Assembly (NCBI GenBank): GCA_003558065.1
Contig: PWMU01000185.1
Span: 1 to 58,146 of the forward strand
Reading direction: 5' to 3'
From: Opitutia bacterium
GTDB taxonomy: Bacteria > Verrucomicrobiota > Verrucomicrobiia > Opitutales > T3Sed10-336
Length of the DNA stretch: 58,146 nucleotides
The notes beneath the pieces are model-generated. The model ran no database searches, was not told the origin of the DNA, and saw only the letters and a program-made list of their open reading frames with translations. Position 1 is the first letter of the stretch; each line of letters opens with the position of its first letter. This document shows positions 41,754 to 50,477 of this stretch, in pieces. The position numbers and the translations under genes are program-made.

Positions 41754-42881
41754 ACCGAAACTGAACTCGGTCTGTCCGGGGGCTTCGGCGCGCCGTTTCC
41801 TCCCGGATTTCTTCCTGGGAGCCGTGCGGTTCCCTTCTGAAGCCGCCTTTCGAGCGAGCCCCATCGGCTGGCGCCATTCGCCGATCAAGGCTTCCATCTC
41901 CTCGCGTTCGTCGCGGGTGTGTTCCAAACGGTATTCGATATCGCGGCGTATACGCGCTTCGAATCGGCCGTTGGTCTCCGACCGGGAAAATTTCCAGGCC
42001 GGGTCCTTCTTCGCCTCGCGAAGCTTCGTATTGAGCGCTCTCAAGGAAGCCCGGAATTTGCCGCGCACCTTTTCGAGCAGGGACAGTCCCGTCGCTTCGG
42101 TCACCCGGTCCTCTTCCACCTCGCAAACAGCCAGGAGTGTGTCGAGCCGTTCGAGATTCCCTTCCCGGTAGGCTTCCTGGGCCTCGTGCCAGAGCTCTTT
42201 CTTCCGGTCGCAGGTCTCCCCTTGAACATCCGGGTGCAGCTTGCGCGCGAGAAGCCGAAAACGGTCCTTGATCCGCGTCAGCAGGCTTTCCTCTTCTTCC
42301 GATTCGGCGTCGACCCCGGGCTTGCGGGCGCTCGCCTGTTCCCGCTCCTGTCCCTTTTGCCCGGTGAATTCACGAAACAGGTCCTCCGCCTCTTCATTGT
42401 CACAACCGAAGACGTCCCGGAAAAAGGATTTGAAAGCTTCGGCCTCATCCGCCTGCCCGTCTTCCGCGGCGTCTCCTTCGGAACGGGTTTCCTCCTCCGG
42501 TTCACCGCTTTCCCGACGGTCCATCACCCGCCGGTAAGCCGCCCGGTAGCTGCCGCCCCGATAGTGATATTCGAACTGCACGGCTTCGATCAGTTCCCCG
42601 TATTCGTGAACGAGGGCTTCCTCCCGGCGCAGCGTGGAAACGAGCTGGCCGAACCGATCCTGGTACCAGCGCTCGAATGCCGGCCGGTCTTCCTGTTCGT
42701 GCCGGTTCAATTCGGCGCGGGCCTTTTCGAGGCGGCGAAGCGTCCGGCGACAGCCTTTGAGCGCCTCGCGCTTGAGGGGTTCCTGGTCGAGGGCGATGAG
42801 AGTTCTGCAGGGGTTGTCGGCGGTTCGGGAGGTTCGGCGGGTGCGGCGGCCCGCGGTCTTTCTCGTTCGTTGTTTTGCCAT
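41751..42881 (-). CDS. J-domain-like protein of unknown function
   Basis: A 376-residue, highly charged protein. Near residue 212 it reads RFRLLARKLHPDVQGET, with the HPD motif of DnaJ, then KKELWHEAQEAYREGNLERL, so a J domain in the middle of the protein is likely, flanked by long helical, probably coiled-coil, arms. Both ends are basic (RTRKTAGRRTRRTSR; PRKKSGRKRR), which might bind nucleic acid. It probably recruits Hsp70 to some substrate; which one is unknown. It is alone on its strand between larger gaps. Confidence 0.65.
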   Translation of the reverse strand: MAKQRTRKTAGRRTRRTSRTADNPCRTLIALDQEPLKREALKGCRRTLRRLEKARAELNRHEQEDRPAFERWYQDRFGQLVSTLRREEALVHEYGELIEAVQFEYHYRGGSYRAAYRRVMDRRESGEPEEETRSEGDAAEDGQADEAEAFKSFFRDVFGCDNEEAEDLFREFTGQKGQEREQASARKPGVDAESEEEESLLTRIKDRFRLLARKLHPDVQGETCDRKKELWHEAQEAYREGNLERLDTLLAVCEVEEDRVTEATGLSLLEKVRGKFRASLRALNTKLREAKKDPAWKFSRSETNGRFEARIRRDIEYRLEHTRDEREEMEALIGEWRQPMGLARKAASEGNRTAPRKKSGRKRRAEAPGQTEFSFG

Positions 42882-43363
42882 CGGCCTAGTTACTGAAAGA
42901 CGATGCGGGTTTGTGACAACACCAAACTTGCGGCGGACGAATTTTCCCGGTGGCGCGTCCGGCCGGTTGAGTGAAAGGAAAGGTTTGAAAAAGAGTGGAC
43001 AGGCCGCCTACCCCTAAGCGGCCTGCCCTTTTAGTTACCCCAAAACCTCCGCTGTGCGGAGGAAAGGGGCAATTAAGCACGGTTCCGGTGAATCGACAAC
43101 AAAAATAAAAGAACCGCGGCATCCGCAACACGGCTTTTTCATTTGGCCTCTGAAGGCCGCATGAAAAAGCATTTGAGATCGTGAATTTGAAATTTGAGAT
43201 TTTTGGTTAAAAAAAGCGGATTAAAGCTTGCAAATGAAAAAACCGTGGCATCCGCAATCGCCCGCAGTCCGGGGTGGAGCCAGGCCCTGATCGGAAAAAA
43301 TCCAGCCGGCTGCCGCATGAAGGGTTGGCATTCCCGTTTCCGTACGATAACCTCCGGCCAGGC
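42882..43363. other. 480-bp structured intergenic region
   Basis: No gene is seen. It holds CAGGCCGC/GCGGCCTG followed by CCCTTTT (about 42998-43034), CCTCCGC-TGT-GCGGAGG (about 43045), and a nested hairpin with GCTTTTTCAT/ATGAAAAAGC outer arms and a GGCCT/AGGCC inner stem (43133-43170). The phrase CATCCGCAA, preceded by ACCGCGG or ACCGTGG, occurs twice (about 43113 and 43238). This may be the 5' region of the SulP message or an untranslated RNA. Confidence 0.45.
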
Positions 43364-45202
43364 ATGAAATGGGTCCGGTTGTTCAAACGTTCACTAAGAA
43401 AATTCCCCAACACACTTGCGTCCTATAACCAGCTCGATTTCGCGCCTCTTACCCGGACGGCTGACAACTACAACAGGCGCAAATTCGGCTTCGATTTTCG
43501 CGCCGGGATCAATATAGCCCTGCTGGCGTTTCCGCAGGGCATGGCCTACGCCATGATCGCGGGGTTGCCCGTTTCCTACGGAATCTACGCCTCCGCGATC
43601 GCAACCATGGTCGGATCGGTGTTTGCGGGATCGCGTTTCATTATCCAGGGGCCGACCAATGCGACTGCGATCATGTTACTCAGTGCCTTTGCCGCGCTGG
43701 GGATCGCCGAGGATGACAAAGTGATCATGCTGCCTTTGCTGTTGTTGATGGTCGGCGTCTTTCTGACCGTGGGGGCTTACCTGAGAATCGGAAACCTGGT
43801 CCAGTATATCTCCCGCAGCGTCGTCATCGGCTACATTGCAGCCGCGGCTGTTCTGATCATTGCCAACCAGGTGAACACCGTGCTCGGATTCGAGTTCGAG
43901 GAAACGGCGACGACGTTTATCGACATTGCCAGGCTGACTGGTCTGAATATCGGGTTGACCCATTGGCCGTCGGTGTTGGTGAGCGCCCTCTCCCTGGGGC
44001 TGTACCTGTTCCTTAAGGCGAAGTTCCGGTTTCTACCGAATGTCGCGCTCACCCTGGTTCTGATGTCGGTGGTCGCCTACTTCCTGTCCCTGGCGGGCTG
44101 GCCGGTACGCCTTCTCGAGGCAGTCGACCCGGGCGAATGGCGCCTGACGGTTCCAAGTATTAATTTCGGGGATGTTCAGCTGTTGATGAGTGCGGCGCTC
44201 GCTGTGGCGCTCCTGTGTGCGCTGGAGGGGATTTCGATCGGTAAATCGATGGCGGCCCGCTCGGGTGAGCGATTGGATGTGAACCAGGAAATGTTCAGTA
44301 TCGGAACGGCGAACCTCGGGTGCAGCCTGTTTTCGGGGATGCCTTCGTCGGGTTCGCTGACCCGGTCCATGCTCGGGTGGGTCAGCCAGGCCCGGACTCC
44401 CCTGGCCGGGTTTTACAGTGGCGTGCTGTGCGCACTGGGCGTTGTTCTCCTGGGACCCTATATCGGATATATCCCACAGGCGACCCTGGGGATGCTCGTT
44501 ATTGTAATCAGCGCCTCCCTGATCAACCCCTCCCAGATTCGGATTGTCACCCGGGCGACCCGGTCGGATGCAACGGTTTTCTTCGTGACGTTTGCCGCGG
44601 CGCTCCTCTTTCCGCTCGACCTGGCGATCTATGTCGGAGTGGCGACCTCGATCGCTTTCTTCATGCACAAGGTTTCCGCTCCGGAAATGGTGGAGTACAA
44701 GTTCGACGAGGAAGGGCAGCTTACGGAACTGGGGGCGAATCAGAAACGTCCCGATCCGGAGATTTCAATCGTCCATGTCGAAGGAGACCTGTTCTTCGGG
44801 GCCTCCGACCTCTTCCTCGATCAAATGCGGCGGATATGCGAGGAGGAAAGCCTCAAGGTCGTCGTCCTGAAAATGCGCAACGCCCGTCACCTGGACGCAA
44901 CCAGCGTGATGACCCTGGAAGAGTTGATTCGCTATATGCGGGACATGAACCGGCTGCTTTTGATTAGCGAGGCGCGGAAGGAAGTCATCCGTATTTTCAA
45001 GAAGTCCGGCTTGCTGGAGAGTATCGGGCGCGGAAATATTTTTCCTGACGTCGCCCAGAACCCGACCCTGTCCACCGCCCGGGCCCTGAGACGGGCCACC
45101 CAGGTGGTCGGCGACCGGAAGGCGAAAGTCAGTGTCTACTACGACAAGAAGAAAGAAGCCCAGAGAGAAGAAGACAAGACAGCCGGAAAAGGTCCCGATT
45201 GA
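43364..45202 (+). CDS. SulP-family anion transporter with STAS domain
   Basis: 612 residues from the Met at 43364. The membrane half begins ALLAFPQGMAYAMIAGLPVSYGIYAS, the SulP signature (quoted in part: FPQGMAYAMIAGLPV), with GTNATAI-like sequence QGPTNATAIMLL and roughly 12 hydrophobic segments. The C-terminal STAS domain (about residues 460-575: ISIVHVEGDLFFGASD, RNARHLDATSVMTLEELIRYM) regulates transport. It would move sulfate, bicarbonate or another small anion; the substrate cannot be told. The last codons form the start of a 102-bp direct repeat that continues into the tRNA region. Confidence 0.9.
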   Translation: MKWVRLFKRSLRKFPNTLASYNQLDFAPLTRTADNYNRRKFGFDFRAGINIALLAFPQGMAYAMIAGLPVSYGIYASAIATMVGSVFAGSRFIIQGPTNATAIMLLSAFAALGIAEDDKVIMLPLLLLMVGVFLTVGAYLRIGNLVQYISRSVVIGYIAAAAVLIIANQVNTVLGFEFEETATTFIDIARLTGLNIGLTHWPSVLVSALSLGLYLFLKAKFRFLPNVALTLVLMSVVAYFLSLAGWPVRLLEAVDPGEWRLTVPSINFGDVQLLMSAALAVALLCALEGISIGKSMAARSGERLDVNQEMFSIGTANLGCSLFSGMPSSGSLTRSMLGWVSQARTPLAGFYSGVLCALGVVLLGPYIGYIPQATLGMLVIVISASLINPSQIRIVTRATRSDATVFFVTFAAALLFPLDLAIYVGVATSIAFFMHKVSAPEMVEYKFDEEGQLTELGANQKRPDPEISIVHVEGDLFFGASDLFLDQMRRICEEESLKVVVLKMRNARHLDATSVMTLEELIRYMRDMNRLLLISEARKEVIRIFKKSGLLESIGRGNIFPDVAQNPTLSTARALRRATQVVGDRKAKVSVYYDKKKEAQREEDKTAGKGPD

Positions 45203-45298
45203 GAGACAGGCACGATTCACGCTTGTCAGCCGATGAATTTTGTCCAAAGGTCGTGATTTCCAGGAGAGGTGACAGAGAGGCCGAATGTGCCTGACTCG
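45197..45298. repeat. Direct repeat copy 1 with 5' half of tRNA-Ser
   Basis: 102 bp, matching 45353-45454 at all but one base. It starts in the last codons of the SulP gene and ends with a copy of the first 36 bases of tRNA-Ser, broken within the anticodon (after CTCG). The 54 bases to the second copy hold a CCGCCGACCGGCGG hairpin. Confidence 0.93.
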
Positions 45299-45352
45299 TA
45301 CCGAGCCGCGCAGCGGCGACACTCCCGCCGACCGGCGGGACAATCAGGAGCT

Positions 45353-45454
45353 GATTGAGAGACAGGCACGATTCACGCTTGTCAGCCGATGAATTTTGTC
45401 CAAAGGTCGTGATTTTCAGGAGAGGTGACAGAGAGGCCGAATGTGCCTGACTCG
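45353..45454. repeat. Direct repeat copy 2, containing the functional tRNA-Ser 5' half
   Basis: Second copy of the 102-bp repeat; its last 36 bases are the start of the intact tRNA-Ser gene, so the tRNA's upstream region is duplicated as well. Confidence 0.93.
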
Positions 45455-45503
45455 AAATCAGGTGTACCGCAAGGTACCGGGGGTTCGAATCCCTCCCTCT
45501 CCG
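45419..45503 (+). tRNA. tRNA-Ser(CGA)
   Basis: An 85-base tRNA: acceptor GGAGAGG pairs with CCTCTCC; the anticodon stem CCTGA/TCAGG encloses CTCGAAA, giving anticodon CGA for codon UCG; a long variable arm (GTACC-GCAA-GGTAC) is typical of serine; the T arm has TTCGAAT. CCA is not encoded (GCCG follows). The 5' half is duplicated upstream and the 3' end downstream, a sign of recombination at this tRNA. Confidence 0.95.
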
Positions 45504-45599
45504 CCGTTGACAAGACGCCAGTCGCGGGCAATGCGGCAAGAGGGAGGAGATGAGAACCCCCGGAGGGGGTTTGACGCAGCGCAGCGGAGATGGCGAAGC

Positions 45600-45623
45600 A
45601 ATCCCTCCCTCTCCGCCGTTGAC
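45600..45623 (+). repeat. Copy of the tRNA-Ser 3' end (att-like direct repeat)
   Basis: 24 bases identical to 45488-45511, i.e. the last 16 bases of tRNA-Ser plus 8 following. The 112-base unit between the two ends has an AACCCCC-GGA-GGGGGTT hairpin and no gene. This repeated tRNA 3' end is what a site-specific integrase leaves; here only a small remnant would remain. Confidence 0.85.
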
Positions 45624-45624
45624 T

Positions 45625-47949
45625 TCAAGGTTCCGTTTCCGCGCCACTTTCAGGTTCCCGGCCGTTTACAGGCATGAGCCAGCGACGAAAATCGGCGATG
45701 GCTTCCGGCAATCCCAGGACCAGCAGTTCGTCGGCGGGCTGAATGCGCTCGTTGCCGCCGGGGTTGATCCTCAGCCGGTTCTGCCTGTGGATGCCGGCGA
45801 CCTGCACCCCGGTTATGCGGTTGACGTCCAGCTCGGCGAGGGATTTCCCCGCGCGGGGCGAGTCGAGTGGCACGATCACGTTCTCCATTTGGACATCGTC
45901 GAGTTCGGTCTTCTCTCGCTCGGTATCGGCTTTTTCGTCCGTCAGTACGCGACGGGCCGCTTCATTCTGTTCCTCGCCGCCGAGCAGCAGCAAGCGGTCA
46001 CGCGGATATAGGACCGTTTGCGGCCCGGGATTCCCGATAATGAATCCCTGGCGGTCGACCGCGACAATCGAGGATCCAAAACGTTTCCGCAAAGCCAGGT
46101 TGCCGATCGTTGTTCCACCGCACGCGGCGTTGTCGGGCACGACACACTCGCTGATATTCAGGTGAAAATCCTTTTGCTCGCGGAGCCAGGGGGGAAGGAC
46201 CCGCGAGGATTTGTGGTAGCCCTCGCTCATCAGTTCCTGCAGTTCCAGCTCGAACTGGCTGTGGATCAAGATCAGTCGGCGGCGGAAAAGCACGGTCATC
46301 ACGACCGCCGCTACGATCAATGCTCCGAACACCCATCCGGCCGCCGCCCCGAGGGGCAACAGGGCCCACAGCCAGAGAAGCAGGGCGAGAGCGGCGGTCG
46401 CCTTGATTCCCCGTTCGATGATGTACGGCAGGACCCTTTCCTTCAATTTCCCGCTGGTCGCCTCGGCCAGGAGCAGGGCCATCGCTGAAATATTCCGCCA
46501 GATCGCGAACAGGGGAAACAGAGCGATCCCTCCCAGGATCCCCCAGAACAGGACGCCCGTCCCGTAGGGAAAGAGGAAATCCGTGCCGATCAAACCGGCC
46601 ACCGTTCGATAAACCGGTTCCGCGACAAGGAGAAGCCCGCTGACAAACAAGACGCCCAGGCCGATCTGGATGAGGCGCTTCCGACTGAACTGCCAGAGGC
46701 GGTTTTCGTCCGGGAGTCTGGCAATTCGCTCGAGCCAGTTGTGGTAGTAGGCGATTCCGTTGCGCAAAAAACGCGGCTCGAGTTTCTCCGCCAGCGCGGC
46801 GATGCCCTCGGACCGGCTCACCAGGAGCGGGCAGGCCAGGGCCGTTAGTAATGAGACTCCCACGGCCAGCGGATAAAACGTCTCGGGCACGACGGCGGCG
46901 GTGATGCCCGCCTGGGCAATGATAAAGCCGAACTCACCCATCGGAGTCAGCGCCAATCCCGCACGGACCGCGGTGCGGGTCGGCGCGCCGATGAGCACCA
47001 GAACCAGCCAGGCGGCGAAGACGCGTCCGAGGATCACCAATACAGTGACACCGATGATGTAATGCCAGATCTCGACCACGACGGTCACGTCGATCAGCAT
47101 GCCGATCGCCACGAAAAACACCGCGCTGAAGACATGGCGCAGCCCCGCAAACGACTTCTCCACCTGCCCCCTCTGCGCCGTCTCCGCCACGATCGCCCCG
47201 ACCAGGAACGCGCCGAACGCGAGCGAGTATCCGGCCCGCTGAGTCATAACCGCCAATAGGAGCAGCACGGAACAGACGATTACGGTCTGGAGCTCCGTTC
47301 CCGCGCGACGGCTCAGTAAACCCAGGAGGCGCGGCATCAGGAGCAGGCCGGTTATCGCCATGAATATGACAAAAGCGCCGAAGAAGCCGAGCGTCTCCCA
47401 GATGGCCGTCGGTTCCTCGTCTCCCATGCCCACATACGAAAGAAGGACGGTGAGCAGCACGATTGCCACGATGTCCTCCAACACCGTAACTCCCAGCGCC
47501 AACTGCCCGTGCCGCTGGTGCGTCAGGCCGCGCTCCTGCAAAACCTTGCCGATAATGGCCGAACTCGAACTCACCCAGAGACCCGCGAAAAAGAGACTTT
47601 CGACCGAGCTCAGGCCGAACGAGGCCCCCACCACGCGCCAGCCGTTAAACAGGAGGAATGCGATAAGAACGGTCGCCAGGACGATCGGAAGCCCCAGGCG
47701 CCGGAGACGCGTGATGCTCAGCCCCATCCCGATCGCAAACAAAAGAAAAACCAGGCCGATATCGGCCAGTATCTGGATTCGTTCGATGTCCTCAACCAGC
47801 GGGAACGGCGGCGTGTAGGGGCCGATGATCATTCCCGCCAGGAGATAGCCGACCACCACCGACAAGCCGAATCGTTGAAACAGCAAGCCGACGGCCCCGG
47901 CAACGAGCAGGACAATACCCAGGTCTTGAAGGAAATCGATACCGCCCAT
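45625..47949 (-). CDS. CPA2-family cation:proton antiporter with two RCK-C domains
   Basis: A 774-residue protein with about 12 transmembrane helices at the start (VVGYLLAGMIIGPYTPP, VFLLFAIGMGLSITRL, LWVSSSSAIIGKVL: typical KefB/GerN-type helices with conserved Gly and Asp), then a further hydrophobic block near residues 420-560. The C terminus has two TrkA-C/RCK-C-like domains (TTIGNLALRKRFGSSIVAVDR; KSLAELDVNRITGVQVAGIHR), which sense ligands and gate transport. It probably exchanges K+ or Na+ for H+. The stop codon lies directly after the copied tRNA end. It is long for the family because of the extra hydrophobic block. Confidence 0.87.
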   Translation of the reverse strand: MGGIDFLQDLGIVLLVAGAVGLLFQRFGLSVVVGYLLAGMIIGPYTPPFPLVEDIERIQILADIGLVFLLFAIGMGLSITRLRRLGLPIVLATVLIAFLLFNGWRVVGASFGLSSVESLFFAGLWVSSSSAIIGKVLQERGLTHQRHGQLALGVTVLEDIVAIVLLTVLLSYVGMGDEEPTAIWETLGFFGAFVIFMAITGLLLMPRLLGLLSRRAGTELQTVIVCSVLLLLAVMTQRAGYSLAFGAFLVGAIVAETAQRGQVEKSFAGLRHVFSAVFFVAIGMLIDVTVVVEIWHYIIGVTVLVILGRVFAAWLVLVLIGAPTRTAVRAGLALTPMGEFGFIIAQAGITAAVVPETFYPLAVGVSLLTALACPLLVSRSEGIAALAEKLEPRFLRNGIAYYHNWLERIARLPDENRLWQFSRKRLIQIGLGVLFVSGLLLVAEPVYRTVAGLIGTDFLFPYGTGVLFWGILGGIALFPLFAIWRNISAMALLLAEATSGKLKERVLPYIIERGIKATAALALLLWLWALLPLGAAAGWVFGALIVAAVVMTVLFRRRLILIHSQFELELQELMSEGYHKSSRVLPPWLREQKDFHLNISECVVPDNAACGGTTIGNLALRKRFGSSIVAVDRQGFIIGNPGPQTVLYPRDRLLLLGGEEQNEAARRVLTDEKADTEREKTELDDVQMENVIVPLDSPRAGKSLAELDVNRITGVQVAGIHRQNRLRINPGGNERIQPADELLVLGLPEAIADFRRWLMPVNGREPESGAETEP

Positions 47950-48106
47950 TTTTCACGCGAGCGGCACGGCGCAAGCATCCCGGAGGTGCTCAAAAATGGA
48001 TACGCTGAAGGAAAATCGCATCATTCAGGAAATCGGCGGGAATGGAGTTGGGTCAAGGTGAAAAGGGCGTTGCTTTTTCAGGTCCATTTTCCGAAAATGC
48101 CCGAAA

Positions 48107-49483
48107 ATGCCCGCTTCGATACTGATTGTAGATGACGAGAAACACACCCGTGAGGGGCTGCAGCAGGCGCTTGAAGAGGAGTACGACGTTTATGTCGCCC
48201 GAAACGCCGATGAGGCCTTCAATCTGATGGAGGAGGAAGCGTTCGACGTGGTGCTGACGGACCTGAATATGGCCGGGAAGTCGGGAATGAAAGTGATTGA
48301 CCGGGCTCTGTCGCTGCGCAACCGGCCGGTGTGCGTTATGATGACGGCCTACGGGAGTGTTGAGTCGGCGGTTGAAGCCATGAAACGGGGGGCGTTCGAT
48401 TTCCTGACCAAGCCTCTCAACCTCGAGCGGTTGGAGATCCTGATCCGCCGCGCGTTGAAGTCGCGGAATATGGAGGAGGAGAACAAGCAGCTTCACCAGC
48501 GCCTCGATGAGAAATTCAGCTTTGAATCCTTCGTGGGCGACTCGAAAGCGCTGCGGGAGGTTATTGAAAAGGTGAAACTGGTGGCGGCCTCGAAGGCGAC
48601 GATTTTGATCGGCGGCGAAACGGGAACCGGTAAGGAACTCGTGGCTCAGGCGATCCATCAGAACAGCGACCGGGCCAAAGGGCCGTTTGTCGTGGTGCAT
48701 TGCGCGGCGCTGCCGCCGACCCTCCTGGAGACCGAACTCTTCGGTCACGAGAAAGGCGCTTTTACCGGGGCGACCGAGCGCCGCATCGGGAGGTTCGAGG
48801 CCGCCGACGAAGGGACCCTGTTTCTCGATGAAATCGCGGAGATCGACCACACCACCCAGGTGAAACTCCTGCGGTTTCTTGAACAGCGCACCTTCGAACG
48901 GGTCGGCGGGATGAAGCCGATTCACGTCGATGTCCGGCTGGTGGCGGCGTCGAACCGCCAACTGGAGGATCTCGTGGCCGAGGGTGAGTTCCGGGAGGAC
49001 CTTTTTTATCGATTGAACGTGGTGCGGATCGACATTCCCTCCCTTCGCGAGCGGAAGGAGGATATCCCGGCGCTACTCAATCATTACATCGACCTTTACA
49101 GCAGGGAGAACGGCCTGCCCCCGGTTGTTCTGGACCCGGGCGCCCTGCGGGTTCTGGTCGATTACGAATGGCCGGGCAATATCAGGGAACTGCGCAATTT
49201 TGCCGAGAACGCCGTGATTTTGCATCGCGGCGGACGGGTGGGCGAGCAGGATCTGGAGCCGAAATTCCGAGGGGAAGGCCGCGCGCTCAGGTCGGGAAGG
49301 GCCGAGACTCCCCCCTCGAATCCGCATTCGGTCGAGGAAAACGAAAAGAAGCTCCTGCGGAACGCCTTGCTTGAGGCGCGGGGAAACCGGAGCAAGGCGG
49401 CCAAACTGATGGGGATCAGCCGCCGGACTCTGCACCGGAAGCTGGCGCAATGGCCTGAACTTGACGTCGTTGACCGGAAATGA
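48107..49483 (+). CDS. Sigma-54-dependent response regulator (NtrC/ZraR-type)
   Basis: A 458-residue regulator. The receiver domain (ILIVDDEKHTREGL, phospho-Asp in VVLTDLNM, Lys in FLTKPL) occupies residues 1-120. The AAA+ domain has Walker A GETGTGKE (about 170), the GAFTGA loop that contacts sigma-54 (about 220), Walker B TLFLDEIAEID and the sensor FREDLFYRLNVV. The C-terminal Fis-type helix-turn-helix ends RSKAAKLMGISRRTLHRKL. It activates sigma-54 promoters when phosphorylated; no histidine kinase is next to it, so its partner is elsewhere. The following gene overlaps no coding but starts 80 bases on. Confidence 0.95.
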   Translation: MPASILIVDDEKHTREGLQQALEEEYDVYVARNADEAFNLMEEEAFDVVLTDLNMAGKSGMKVIDRALSLRNRPVCVMMTAYGSVESAVEAMKRGAFDFLTKPLNLERLEILIRRALKSRNMEEENKQLHQRLDEKFSFESFVGDSKALREVIEKVKLVAASKATILIGGETGTGKELVAQAIHQNSDRAKGPFVVVHCAALPPTLLETELFGHEKGAFTGATERRIGRFEAADEGTLFLDEIAEIDHTTQVKLLRFLEQRTFERVGGMKPIHVDVRLVAASNRQLEDLVAEGEFREDLFYRLNVVRIDIPSLRERKEDIPALLNHYIDLYSRENGLPPVVLDPGALRVLVDYEWPGNIRELRNFAENAVILHRGGRVGEQDLEPKFRGEGRALRSGRAETPPSNPHSVEENEKKLLRNALLEARGNRSKAAKLMGISRRTLHRKLAQWPELDVVDRK

Positions 49484-49562
49484 ATTCCTTTATTTCGGTT
49501 TGCAGGGGATTGTTTCCTTGCTTCCGGAAAGCGGCAGCCCTATTGAGAACCTCTTTACCCGT

Positions 49563-50441
49563 ATGAAGAAACACTTATTTATCATCCTTTTTCTGGTCCT
49601 TCCGGGGTCGCTCACGGCGGACGAACAATCCGTTCTGCGTATCGGCGGGTCGGACCTTTTCGCCGAGTCTTTCCAGGACGCGGTCGAGCGTTTCGCCCAA
49701 ACGGAAGAGCTCGAAATTCAGGTTGCCCTCAGGGGGAGTTACGCAGGCCGTACGGCTCTGGACCGGGAGGAACTCGACTTCGCCATCCTGGCGGTTCCCG
49801 CGAAGCTGGAGGAGCATCTCGAGGGCTACGAGTCGTTCGTGTTCGCTTATCAATCGGTCGTTTTTGCAACCCACCCGGACAATCCGCTGAACGAACTGAC
49901 ACTGTCCCAGGTTGCCGGTATCTTCGGCGCCGAAGAGCAGACGTCCTACCGACGCTGGGAAGACCTCGGGGTGGGCGGCGAGTTGCGTCCCCGGTCGATT
50001 CAGACCTTTTCGATCGCTCCGGGCCAGAGTATCGCCGTGGATCTCTTTACGCATGAAGTGCTCCGCAATCCAAGCATGCGCGGGGGGATCAGTTACCTGG
50101 ATTCCATGGAGGCGTTGCTGGAGGCGGTGCGGGACAGCAGTCCCGCTCTGGCGCTGCTGCCGCGGAACCCCCCTCCGGACAGCCCGGTGAGAACCGTTTC
50201 CATCTCTTCGGAGGAAGGGGATATCGCATTCGGGCCAAGCCCCGAAAATATCCACAACGGGGACTACCCGATTCGGCTGCCGGTCTACCTCGTCTTCCGC
50301 GAGGAGGTGAGAGGGCAGGTTCGGGACCTCCTTGTCTTCCTGACCCGGGATGAAGTGGCGGAGACGGTCGAGGAAAGCGGTCTTTATCCCTTGCCCGGCA
50401 GTGCGCGGAATCGGCTGCGGCTCGATTTCGAACAGTTCTAG
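49563..50441 (+). CDS. PstS-like periplasmic substrate-binding protein
   Basis: 292 residues from the Met at 49563, with a signal peptide (KKHLFIILFLVLPGSLTA, then DEQ). The pattern VLRIGGSDLFAESFQDAVERF, then VALRGSYAGRTAL and the short helix LTLSQVAGIFGAEEQTSYRRW (quoted in part: LTLSQVAGIFG) is the PBP-like fold of phosphate-binding PstS proteins. No transporter genes adjoin it, so it could be a stand-alone phosphate or oxyanion sensor. It follows the sigma-54 regulator on the same strand, and that neighbour may control it. Confidence 0.72.
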   Translation: MKKHLFIILFLVLPGSLTADEQSVLRIGGSDLFAESFQDAVERFAQTEELEIQVALRGSYAGRTALDREELDFAILAVPAKLEEHLEGYESFVFAYQSVVFATHPDNPLNELTLSQVAGIFGAEEQTSYRRWEDLGVGGELRPRSIQTFSIAPGQSIAVDLFTHEVLRNPSMRGGISYLDSMEALLEAVRDSSPALALLPRNPPPDSPVRTVSISSEEGDIAFGPSPENIHNGDYPIRLPVYLVFREEVRGQVRDLLVFLTRDEVAETVEESGLYPLPGSARNRLRLDFEQF

Positions 50442-50477
50442 GAGTCTGTCGGGCTGAATGAAGCCCTCGGGCGCTCC

